Origin: Oehlia diaphana
Taxonomy: Eukaryota > Glomeromycota > Glomeromycetes > Glomerales > Glomeraceae
NCBI GenBank assembly: GCA_003833135.1
Contig: QZLH01000078.1
Span: 106,495-131,669, forward strand
Direction of reading: 5' to 3'
DNA: 25,175 nucleotides
The translations under genes and the position numbers were made by a program. Under the pieces are notes generated by a model. That model was not told where the DNA came from. It ran no database searches and worked only from the letters and a program-made list of their open reading frames with translations. Below are positions 11,599 to 20,618 of the stretch, one piece after another (position 1 is the stretch's first letter; each line of letters opens with the position of its first letter).

Positions 11599-11759
11599 CA
11601 GTCAAACCTTAATATAGTGAACCTTTGATATAGTGAATTTTTCTGACAACTATAATAAATTTCCTTTTGCTATAACAAATTAATCTTAAAATCTTCACTA
11701 TAACCCTATAGTAAAGTTGAGGTCTGAAACCTAAGGTTCATTATAATAAAAGTTGATTG
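11599..11759. mobile_element. 161-bp pogo/Tigger-like MITE
   Basis: The left end CAGTCAAACCTTAATATAGTG and the inverted right end (CAATCAACTTTTATTATAATG on the other strand) form imperfect terminal inverted repeats of about 30 bp. CAGTCAAACCT...ATATA is the end signature of pogo/Tigger elements, which duplicate TA. The element is flanked on both sides by the identical octamer TATTAATA (11591-11598 and 11760-11767). This octamer is itself palindromic, so the duplication may be TA inside a palindromic target, or all 8 bp. There is no internal coding capacity, so it would be non-autonomous. Confidence 0.75.
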
Positions 11760-11767
11760 TATTAATA

Positions 11768-12796
11768 TTTTGCAAAAATTCTTTTGTGTTTACACTCTTA
11801 TAAAAATAATAAATAATAATATTAATATCTACAATTTTTAGATCAAGAAAAAAATGTTTGCCATACATAATTATAAATATTTTAACTAAATCAAAAAAGT
11901 ATACAAGATGATGATTTTAAAGTGAAAAAGGTAAAAAGAGTGAATGATCACACAATATTTTTTTTACTGTAGGAATAATAGATATGTCAAAATCTTTATA
12001 AATCATTATTATGTCTTTTATTATTTTATGATAATTCTCCTGATTCTTAATATAAAAATGCTTACTAAAACTATTTTTTCAAAATTTTAGTTTAGTTAAA
12101 ATTCAATCTAAAACTATTTATTGTAATACAATTAATTGTTTAAACTGATTTTATGCTTTTTTAAAGCTAATTATAATTTTGGAAAGTTTTGGATTTACAA
12201 ATTTTTTCATTAAAAATAAAGTTTTTAAGTTTTGAATTTATGAATTTTATTTAAATAAGTTTCAAATAGCAACTTTATTCTAGTAAATCATAAACCTTAT
12301 AAAATTAGACTTTCTATAATATTTCTAATTACTTATATTTGATAAAAGTTCAAAATACAATAAAAATTATTTTAATAATAAATATATTAAGTAAAAATAT
12401 AAAAATAAGTTGATAAAAAAGAAATTACATGTTAATAAATATTTTATAAAAAAAACAATACCTAAGAAATCTATTTAAATCAAAATTTGAGATTTTAGAG
12501 ATAAAAATCTTACAATACATAGTGAATTAAGTAATTGTAAATATAGTAGAGAAAAATAAAGTATTAAAGTTTTTTTAAACCTAAAAAAAAATAGAAGTAA
12601 AGAAGAAAAACTGCCAAAAAAGTTACATATAAAAAGAAAAGTATCGAGAATATGTACTGCTAAATTTGAGAGATCAGTTAGATCAGCTGCAAAAGAATTA
12701 TTTCTGAAATTTTTAAATTTTTAATACAAAACTTAGGTTAAAAGACCTTAGTAAGATAAAATGTAATGATTTCAAAAATTATCTATACATACCCTT
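11768..12796. other. Very AT-rich spacer between two MITEs
   Basis: No open frame of note on either strand, only A/T-rich sequence with short runs. I see no promoter, RNA or repeat structure that I can support. Confidence 0.5.
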
Positions 12797-12798
12797 TA

Positions 12799-12964
12799 GG
12801 GCACTGTCAGATATTACCTAATATCACTTTAATATAAGAGCTTACCCCCTCCCCCCTAGGTAAGATATACTATATATATAATTCCTTATATAGTATTATA
12901 TGTAACCTAAGATCTTTAGTTACCCCCCTCCCCCTAAAATATTAGGTAATATCTGACAGCACCC
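12799..12964. mobile_element. 166-bp Harbinger/Tourist-like MITE
   Basis: The left end GGGCACTGTCAGATATTACC and the inverted right end GGGTGCTGTCAGATATTACC continue into a shared TAATAT, giving 26-bp terminal inverted repeats with two mismatches. A TTA trinucleotide flanks each side (12796-12798 and 12965-12967), the target duplication typical of PIF/Harbinger elements. Inside are two nearly identical C-tracts, TTACCCCCTCCCCCCTA (about 12843-12859) and TTACCCCCCTCCCCCTA (about 12919-12935), with an AT core between them. No protein is encoded. Confidence 0.85.
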
Positions 12965-12977
12965 TTACTAAAAATGG

Positions 12978-13283
12978 CTAATTTTTTGAAATATTTTTAT
13001 AGACATAGATACAATTGCTTTTAAAACAATTGTACCAGGTGGTCGGTAAAGGAGGTAGCTTTTTTCTTGTTCCGTTTTTTGATTCTGCGTTACCAATTAT
13101 ACGTTCTTTTACGTCAGCATTAGTCGGAATCTGTTTGAAAATTGTGGCATTGGAACTATTATCCTCTTGATCGTTCAGTCCATTAACAAGAAAGGCTCTA
13201 TTACAATCGATCTGTTGATTCCGTACTAAGACAAGTATAATAAGCAGAATACCACTAATGAAAAAGCTACAGTCACGTGACTT
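12978..13283 (-). pseudogene. Orphan exon of a type II membrane protein
   Basis: An open frame of 101 codons without any Met, with clearly coding-like codons. It starts just after TAA (13284-13286) and ends at TAG (12978-12980). Near its start is a membrane segment (CSFFISGILLIILVLV, about residues 5-20) followed by Arg. A polar region follows with three N-glycosylation sequons (NSS, NAT, NGT) and a basic Pro-rich stretch (RKKLPPLP). This is the look of the N-terminal anchor and stem of a type II Golgi/ER enzyme such as a glycosyltransferase, though the enzyme class cannot be named. A donor-like CTGGTACAA follows the PLPTT codons. The Harbinger-like MITE begins 13 bp past the stop, and no further exons are visible. 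A perfect GTCACGTGAC palindrome lies at 13272-13281. Confidence 0.45.
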
Positions 13284-13549
13284 TTATCCTACCAACTTAC
13301 AATTTATTACAGATTTTAAAATACATAACGTAACTTAATAAAATTATTAAAATTATAAGGAATTAACCTATTATACTGGATACTTTCTTAATCAATTGAA
13401 TAAACAAGCAATTAATTTTTAAAAAATTGAAATTCTCAAATTAGAATAAAGGAATATTTACATAACAGATGTTTAAATCAAAAAATAAAAAAATTTTTAT
13501 AAAAAAATTTTTAACTAAGTTCATTAACTCAAAAACAAGAACCAATCAT

Positions 13550-16500
13550 TTATAAGAAACCGGATTCTTGTAATAAACGAGCTATCTTTTCGTCTTCACG
13601 TTCCCTATTTATTTAAAATAAAAAAATTGATCAATTGGTTTTTCTTTTGCAATCATAAAATATAAAAAATAAGCAATTTACCTTGGCTCTAAAGCAAGAC
13701 TCTGCTCATATAAATCCTTAACATCTTTACTTTCTTTTAAATGAAAATCTATGAACATTTGAATTTCTTGAACAGTACTGAGATTATAAGGTACATTTTG
13801 ATATTGTTTTATTTCACGTATAACATCAGCCGTTTTCATACGTTTTGAAAAGTTTATTAATTTATTGGAACTTTTAAGAAAATCAGGATTACCATCTTCA
13901 ATAAATGTAAGATCAGTCAAATATAAACCTAAATAAATAAATTAATATTATTATTATTTATAGTAAATAAAATAAGATTTCTTTTTATTTCTTACCAAAG
14001 AATGGTACACATGGAGGATTTATACTATGTAACATCTCTCTATATTCAGCAAAATTTTTTGTTGAATTCATAATTTTACTGAGAGTTTCAAGTGTTTGTA
14101 CGGGTTTTGAATTAACCATTTCCCAAGTGCGCTTCAGACGATGAATTGGTGCAGAATACAATCCAGAAATAATGGCCGTAAGCGAATTGAAGTTATTTAA
14201 ACATCTACACTTATCGGCTATTCCAACAAAATGTTTAATATACAGACATCTCTTTCTAATTTCTTTCTGATTTAACACTGATTCGGCAACCCATCCTGTT
14301 ATCTAATAAATTATTTTAGTTAGTTAAAAGGAAATATACATATTTCCGTTAATTTTATTTTACTTGCCTTATTACTGTTGAAAATCATGGCCTTAACATT
14401 TACTGCAATATTATCACCCTCACTTTGACTCCAAGCTTTACCTAGGCATTCAACAGCCTTAATATTATTATATAGTTTACTTTCCATTAAAGTCAATTGT
14501 CTAGCAATTTCCAAGGGATCTATTTCTAAAAATTTGAGTTTCTTCATGTTCTTTGGTAAGATTGATGCCGGAGGTGCTGAGGCATTTGTTGCAATCAACT
14601 CTCTAAATTTAGCATCTTTTCGTTGATGTTGCTGCAATTAGAAAATAATTAGATTATTATTTTGGAAAAAATTATGCAATTTACGTATAAGAAAATACAT
14701 ACTCTTTTCTCAATCACTTTTGTTAAACTCACAGAAGCAAAGGCCATATGTTCATACATGGTTGTTCTTGCAAACTCTCTCATTTTTTCTAAACAAAGTA
14801 AATCTTCTTTATCATCTATATAATAGGTTTCTAACCAAGTTTTCATGATATTAAAAACTCTTAGCCTAACAGGTGTCTGTTTCTTTTCTTGCCAAACCTC
14901 TAATTCTTCGCTAGTTAAACCTTCAGGAGGTTGAATCATAAATCTTTTAACTAACATATCAAAGAAATCATCTGTTGAACAGAAAGATCTATATGTCAAC
15001 AAGAATGTTGCAATAAAATTATAATCCAATATATCATGCATAGTTAATCTTTCAACCAAAGCGGTAAGGGTTCCTCCCTTTACAGTAATTTCCTTATTAA
15101 ATACTATCTCTGAAGTATCATAATCATAATTAAGGAACCAGGGTTTATCCTCTTTTAGTTTTTGCGATTGAGTGGTATTAGGTGAACCATCTTCTTTCGT
15201 AACCTTAGATCGTACATTTGTTCCTACTGTATTACTTCCAATTATTACTTGAGAAGTTAAAGGATTTTCAGCTGAAGGGTGAGTATATGATCGTTGTAAT
15301 TTGCCAGTAATTCTACTAGTTGAATTAGGTGGATCATCATCATTATTAAAATTACGATTATTACTACTAATCGTATCATCATTTGTCACGACGCTATTCT
15401 CAGGTACAGTTTGTAATGATTTAGAACTTGTAGTATCTAATGAAGAAATTGTGGATTGATTTTCTGCAGAGTGTTCTGCATTATTCCCATTAATTTGATC
15501 CAGAAAATTAGAATCATTTGAGATAATTTGCGAAACTTCAAAATTTTCAACAACACTAGAACGCAATTCTTGAATTTTCAAAACTAAAGATTTTGTTATA
15601 ATAATAATGTCCTTAACAGACTTATCAACCACATTTGCGCAACCTATAATTTGATCCATAGCATTTAAAGGAAATAAGGGATCAGAAGCCATTTGAATAC
15701 ACATAACCAATCCTGCTATATTATTATACAATGATTGTTTAGAAACATTGAATTCATTTATATTAACAAAACTAGATTCATCCAAGTCTTTCAGATTAAT
15801 ATTTTCCGTAATAAATAAAAATTGTCCAACTTGAGCAAGAATCTCCCTGGTTTGTGAAATAAGTTGAGGAGAAAAATAGCGTGGTGTAAAAGAATTAGGA
15901 GCATCAATTACTTTCCTAACATCATTAAGGAGCAATGTAATGGACTGAGTTACAATGCAAGAAATTTTATCCAACGAGCTAATGAGATCAGACGTTAAAT
16001 GATATAATGGAATATTTGTAGAAGAGGTTGAAACACTAGTATCCTCTAGATTTATACTGGGTAATGTTGATTTATTTCCATTTGTTTGTGTTTGTATTAA
16101 ATTGTTTCCATTCCATGAACCACCGGTAGCACTTTCGATAATTTTTGGGTCAACTCTTCTAATATCAACAGTTTTTTGAGCAATTAGAATAAATCCACGA
16201 ACTGCGTCTAAAACTTCATTGATATCACTTTTCATTTTTAGAGTAGCATCTGGTGGAGACCATATACTTGCAGCTGCTTTTGTAGAAAGAGTTAGCTTTG
16301 AGAGCGAAGCCATAATATTTCTATGATGATTTTTAAGATTCTTATTTTTCTTAATTGCAACTGAGTCTTTTTCAACAGTACCAGTAGCATAAAGCATAAT
16401 CCTAACATTCCCAACAATCGTACTAGTACATTCTGAATAATCCTGCCTCATGTTTTCTTGAATTGCTACATTAAGGTTATGGATAGACAGATCAATACTC

Positions 16501-17675
16501 TGTGATAAAGTTTCCCAAGTAAGGTATTCATGTGCATTTTGTAACATAAGTATCGAAGACCCCGAGAATCTGATCGATTTATTTGGTGTTATAACTGTAG
16601 GAGTTGGAGGTAATAGTTCGTTTGGCATTTCATCATCTGATCTGCTCTTTTCGTTATTTTCAGTTTTTATCTAAAATTGTATGATTTTAATTAGAAATCT
16701 TTAATTGATTCCTTTTTATATGAAATATAAAATAACTTACTAATTGACCATTAGCATTAATATTATCAAGACTCCAAGTTATCTCATTTGTTAATTTATT
16801 GCAATAATATACTCTCCCCTGAGCTGTAGTTTTCACATTCCAATTTGGTGGAAGCTAAGTGTGAAAACGGTTAATAAATAAATTATGATTAAAAATAAGT
16901 TATAATGAAAATTTAATAGTTACGTTGTCAATAGATTGACTTTGTTGTAGATTTTTTTGTTGAATAACTTCAATTGAAGTTGTGTTTAATTGATTATTTT
17001 TTGAACTTGTAATATTTGCTTTGTTGGCAGGATCAAATTTCTCTAAATCGTCTTCTACAAGAGCAGTAACATGTGAATCAAGTTCTTCGTCATCAATATC
17101 AATTGAGACAGGACCTTCAGAAAAAGTCCAATTAATTTTCTTAGTTTTTTTAGCATTAAAATAAAAATAAGTATTACCATTTTTAGTTGGTTCTTGATTT
17201 TTTGGAAACTGTTTTGACAGTTTTGACAACGAACTAGTGCAACTTGTCGTATCTCTTGCTGCAGGAGATTCATAATCAACAGGTACTTTCCAAGATGATT
17301 CACCTGTCTTTATGTTATAATAAAATATCTCTCCATCTAGTGTCTGCTGAAGAATCCAGTCATATAACTATGAATAGATAAACTATGTATTTAGCACATA
17401 TACCAACAATTATTTTAAAATTATTTAATACTTACTTTTTCATCTTCATTTATCAATTTACCCTCTTTGTCAAATACGGTAACATAATTACTAGGAAACC
17501 AGCCGCGTTCACCATTACATAGTCCATCCCACCAGCCAGACTCTAATTGCATAAGCACTTGTATGATATCATTCGTTTTGAAGGACAAACTCGAAGCATC
17601 ATTTGATTCAAAATCATACAATGCTCTTACAAATAAGACTGGTGACATCTCATTTTTTTCTTTTTCTAAATTCAT
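13550..17675 (-). CDS. Ras guanine-nucleotide exchange factor with SH3 and WW domains (Cdc25-like), 8 exons, about 1212 aa
   Basis: It activates Ras-type GTPases by GDP release. Exons (high to low): 17675-17436, 17367-16924, 16854-16741, 16670-14703, 14631-14368, 14302-13996, 13928-13682, 13604-13550. They join in frame to 3639 nt including the stop. SH3: residues about 13-68 (ALYDF 18-22, WW 48-49, GWFPSNYV 58-65). WW domains: about 83-109 (W84, W106, P109) and 229-256 (W233, YY 244-245, W255), with a WW-like half at about 145-162 lacking the first Trp. RasGEF-N is at about 785-905. The catalytic domain runs from about 956 to 1195, with DPLEIARQLTLME, ITGWVAES and [21 protein letters not shown]. 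A 500-residue Ser/Asn-rich helical linker lies between WW and RasGEF-N. Introns are 65-77 nt; the one at 14303-14367 uses a GC donor. Fungal Cdc25-type factors usually act in Ras-cAMP/MAPK signalling at membranes; that role is inferred from family. Confidence 0.92.
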
Positions 17676-18064
17676 GAAGAATTAATAAACTGGATAATAA
17701 ATAAGAAAGGGGGGTAGCATGCTATTAAATCGTTAGGTTTCTAGACCTTTATTAAATACTGTATAAAGTTAAATATTTGGGGTTTCATAGGTTTCATAGG
17801 AGTTGTAAAGAAATATGTGATGTTTTTTTTAAGGAGGGAAATGAATTTTTTTTGGGTATAACTATAATTAAGCTCAGTTGCACAATCACAATTACTCCTT
17901 AATTATTGTTAATTATGTAAACCATAAAAGACAATTTTTGAAAATTTTCAATCGATCATTGGTATTTTGTGTATTGAAAAATTTCCGAATTTGTGCTTAG
18001 AATGAGTTTAGAGTGCAAATTTTGTGTTACTTTTCGATCCAATCAATACAATAAAATATCAATG
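17676..18064. other. RasGEF 5' flank
   Basis: This is the upstream region of the minus-strand exchange factor. It contains a G-run (GGGGGGTAGCATGC, about 17707-17720), a repeated GGTTTCATAG pair at about 17780-17800 and AT-rich sequence. No defined promoter element can be assigned. Confidence 0.5.
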
Positions 18065-18300
18065 TCACGTTTGTTGGATTTCGTTACGGACTGTACTGCC
18101 GGCAATAAAATTTTCCAATGTTTCTCGGTTCACGTTTTCACATGTCCACTTATATGGTTTTCCTAGATCCCTTGGGGACATGGGCTAGCTACGTATTTAC
18201 GTTTTAGCTTCTTTAGCTTCTTTCTTATGTGTCACAGTTATGTAGAGGTATTTCTTCGAATATCTAAGCACTTTGAACGTGAATTTAGATACACGTTAAA
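18065..18300 (-). pseudogene. Minus-strand coding scrap, unknown family
   Basis: The frame 18065-18181 (ATG to TGA, 38 aa) has GC-balanced codons and a well-formed sequence: a KPYKWTCENVNRETLENF segment and a STVRNEIQQT end. Just upstream, in another frame, lies an open Lys-rich stretch (VLRYSKKYLYITVTH, then KKEAKEAK). Together they look like adjacent pieces of one coding sequence separated by a frameshift or a lost intron. It lies 1.1 kb from the CRN pseudogene, but I cannot show that the two are related. Confidence 0.3.
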
Positions 18301-18939
18301 AATCGTATAGCGAAACTATATTGCAAGATCAAAAGCAAATCAAAGCAAAAAAAACATCCGATTTTTTTAATATTATTCAACGTTAATGATTATTTAGCTA
18401 TATCAATTTCCCATTAGATGAATGCCTTATATTTTATCAATGAATGGAATTTTTTTTGGATATAGCATATTAGGTTTCCGAGAAATTTATAAATACCGGC
18501 AAAATTCATTAGTTCTAGTTTATATATTCTTCCAGAACCAAATTTTTTTCCAGATTTTTCCGAGATTTTTTAAGTGCTGATTATAAAAGGTAAATGATTT
18601 TTTTATTATTATTTTCATTATTTTCATTGTTCGAGTTATATTAGTTATATTTTAATATTAATTTAAAAAACAATTACAAATTGAAATTGTACATTTATTT
18701 ATTTCCAAAAAAGTGAAATAATGTATTTTTTTGATTCTAAAATTATATTTCTATAAAAGGAAAATAATTATAACTAAATTATTCTACTATGAAAAAGAAT
18801 ATTTGATAACATATCCCCCGCGGTGACCAATAGAAATTAATGCTACTAATAATTGAAAAATACGGTCATTAAAATCCCAATCGACTGAACAATAACAGAT
18901 AATAAAGTTCTAAATATTTTTTATAATATAACATTTTAA
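18301..18939. other. AT-rich spacer
   Basis: No gene is seen. A GAAATTTATAAATACCGG segment near 18481-18498 resembles a TATA region, but no plus-strand coding frame follows it. The rest is A/T-rich. Confidence 0.45.
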
Positions 18940-19140
18940 TATAGCCTATTGTAAATAAAGATAATAGTTATATAATAATGTTAAATAAAGATGATAGATA
19001 TATAATTTTATTTAATAATGTTAAATAAAAATGGTAGAAATATAATTTTATTAATAATGTTAAATAAAGATGATATATATGTAATTTTATTTAATAATGT
19101 TAAATAAATAATTTTATTTAATAATGAAGAAAGATATATA
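18940..19140. repeat. Tandem repeat of about 40 bp, 4-5 copies
   Basis: Successive units of the form TAATAATGTTAAATAAAGATG, then GATAGATATATAATTTTATT, start near 18974, 19013, 19052 and 19091, with a shortened copy near 19119. The copies differ by small substitutions and deletions. It is non-coding. Confidence 0.75.
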
Positions 19141-19195
19141 ACTAATTTCTCTTTTCTTATCTAAAATTGGTAATAACTAAATCAGAATACGTGAA

Positions 19196-19222
19196 ACAGT
19201 CACTAAATAATTTAGTAACTGT
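19196..19222. repeat. 27-bp near-perfect palindrome
   Basis: Two 13-nt arms, ACAGTCACTAAAT and ATTTAGTAACTGT, flank a single central A, with one mismatch. As RNA or single-stranded DNA it would form a hairpin with a minimal loop. It sits directly before the tRNA-like fragment and may mark a mobile-element end. Confidence 0.55.
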
Positions 19223-19225
19223 GAA

Positions 19226-19295
19226 GGGTAGGGAGGCGCAGTGATTAGGCGATTGTTGCACCGACAGGCCTGCGAAACAGAAATTCTTTTTTACT
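19226..19295 (+). mobile_element. tRNA-like (SINE-like) fragment
   Basis: GGGAGGCGCAGTGATTAGGCG (about 19231-19251) closely resembles a tRNA D-arm and pol III A-box (TGGCNNAGTGG). The following 40 nt are GC-rich and include CTGCGAAACAG, which could be a degenerate T-arm, and then a six-T run. The cloverleaf does not close, so it is not a functional tRNA. It is best read as a tRNA-derived SINE head or relic next to the CRN pseudogene. Confidence 0.35.
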
Positions 19296-19335
19296 CATAC
19301 GCCAGTTCGTAAAAAATACTATAAAAGCTGAAAAC

Positions 19336-20002
19336 ATGTCTATCACTTTGCTTCGTTAAAAGAAATACTCTAGCGAACGCTTTTCCTGTCGATATTGATA
19401 GGGAGCAACTTGTAGGTCACCTTATTAGGGCCGAGCAACCTCAAACTTTTTTAAGCTATGGAAAATGCAATCTCTGACGATCATGTCGATCGAACGTGGG
19501 ACTCAAAGACCTCAAAGACTACATACGTGAAATGTATAAACCGCCGGCACTTGAGAATAATGGAGCAGTGTTGAACTTCATTAACGATAAGGATAGATAT
19601 TCTCTTAGGAACGATGTCGCATTCCGGGAGATGTTGCGGTCGCTAGTATCAAAGAACCATCTCAAGTTTACCGTGTTCATAGAGATTCTTTCGAAACCAT
19701 TCAACGAATGTACCTTCCCGAAAGTGTGCGAACTCTATGGACTTAGCAATGACCCGAATCTCAGTATTGATGTTTATCCCGTTTTTCATTGTGATTGTGT
19801 GGACACGAAGAATAATAAGTATAAAGAGGCATTGTGTAAACTCTTTGACGAATTGGAAACTCGCGTAGCAACGACCCCATCGACGTATCTTATGAAGCAA
19901 CAAAAAGTATCTATTTCTATACTTATCTCGCCTCTGCGACTTACTCACTTTGTTCATAATAGACTGAGAGGCACATCTGAAAAAAAAATCATTACAGATT
20001 AG
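19336..20002 (+). pseudogene. Decayed Crinkler (CRN)-type effector gene
   Basis: The start ATG at 19336 opens with the MSITLL typical of CRN N-termini. In a second frame there follow an NTLANAFPVDIDRE stretch and LVGHL, and then a KLWKM word, the ubiquitin-like CRN head. The rest of the head is shortened. Another frame then opens (19496-20002), with NDVAFREMLRSLVSKNHLKF and FPKVCELYGLS, which I recognise as the middle region of CRN proteins from arbuscular mycorrhizal fungi. The frame changes at least four times (near 19355, 19440-19470, 19490 and 19890-19960), and stops interrupt the head. It ends at TAG (20000-20002), just before the C-terminal effector part would begin. CRN proteins are secreted or host-translocated modulators in oomycetes and fungi; this copy cannot make one. 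It is flanked by transposon pieces. Confidence 0.8.
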
Positions 20003-20104
20003 ATGAGCGCGTTTTCTATATTTTTGTACACACGATACTCTTTCTTTGTCCCTTTATAGTAACGTATAATAAAGATGTACCGATAATATAGGTTACACTG
20101 GTTT

Positions 20105-20310
20105 TAATTTGGGCTGGCACTATAGGTTTGGCCCGAGTTAAAAAAATTGTAACATATAATTCGTCGTGCGTACGTACATCCTACCAGAGTTTAGGAGTTA
20201 TGCACTTGCACGTGATAGCGTTAAACTTAACTCCGGCTGGTGCGTACGTTATCGTGCGTAAGTTAAGGATCCTGGTTTTTCGGAATTAAGCATAGTGCGA
20301 GCCAGAATTA
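20105..20310. mobile_element. Foldback/MITE-like element, about 200 bp
   Basis: The left end TTTGGGCTGGCACTATAG and the inverted right end TTCTGGCTCGCACTATGC pair over about 40 bp. A second inner inverted repeat pairs an ACGTAC...ACCAG...GGAGTTA block (about 20171-20197) with its partner near 20229-20254. The whole unit could fold into one long imperfect hairpin. Flanking TAA/TTA does not give a clean target duplication. No coding frame is present. Confidence 0.5.
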
Positions 20311-20340
20311 GGTTTTAGCCGCATTATGATTTCTGATGTT

Positions 20341-20400
20341 TCAATGTACCGATACTTTTTCCCTGTCCCGACAGTATCGGTATATCGAAGTTTGACTGTA
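20341..20400. mobile_element. Solo pogo/Tigger-like terminal repeat
   Basis: Read on the minus strand, the end is TA then CAGTCAAACTTCGATATACC, the same signature as the MITE at 11599. An internal stem, CCGATACT (20350-20357) with AGTATCGG (about 20373-20380), follows. A partially similar directly oriented segment lies at about 20027-20095. No partner end is found, so this is a remnant. Confidence 0.5.
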
Positions 20401-20618
20401 CATGTTAAAAAAGATAAAGTCGATAAAGCCCAAATGTGAGCGAAATTTATTTATTAATCCGCTAAATTAATACATAAGCATTATCAATTTTTGTGGAACA
20501 AGAAGCATAACATTAATCCAACATGCAATAACCCCTTTTTGAGTCAAAATGAAATTGAGATCATTCGCTAACAAACCAAACTTTTTGATAATGCCCTTTT
20601 TATCTGCCTTAATTATCT

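Noticed and set aside
17055..17303. Minus-strand frame of 82 aa
   Set aside because: A shifted frame within the WW exon of the RasGEF; the true frame is fixed by the exon junctions and the WW residues.
18002..18163. Plus-strand ATG frame of 53 aa with a CxxC
   Set aside because: It overlaps the better minus-strand frame (18065-18181) and has no continuation or domain.
19226..19295. Functional tRNA gene
   Set aside because: The D-arm looks right, but the acceptor stem, anticodon arm and T-arm do not close.
19519..19957. Minus-strand frames of 61 and 102 aa
   Set aside because: They are antisense to the recognisable CRN segment.
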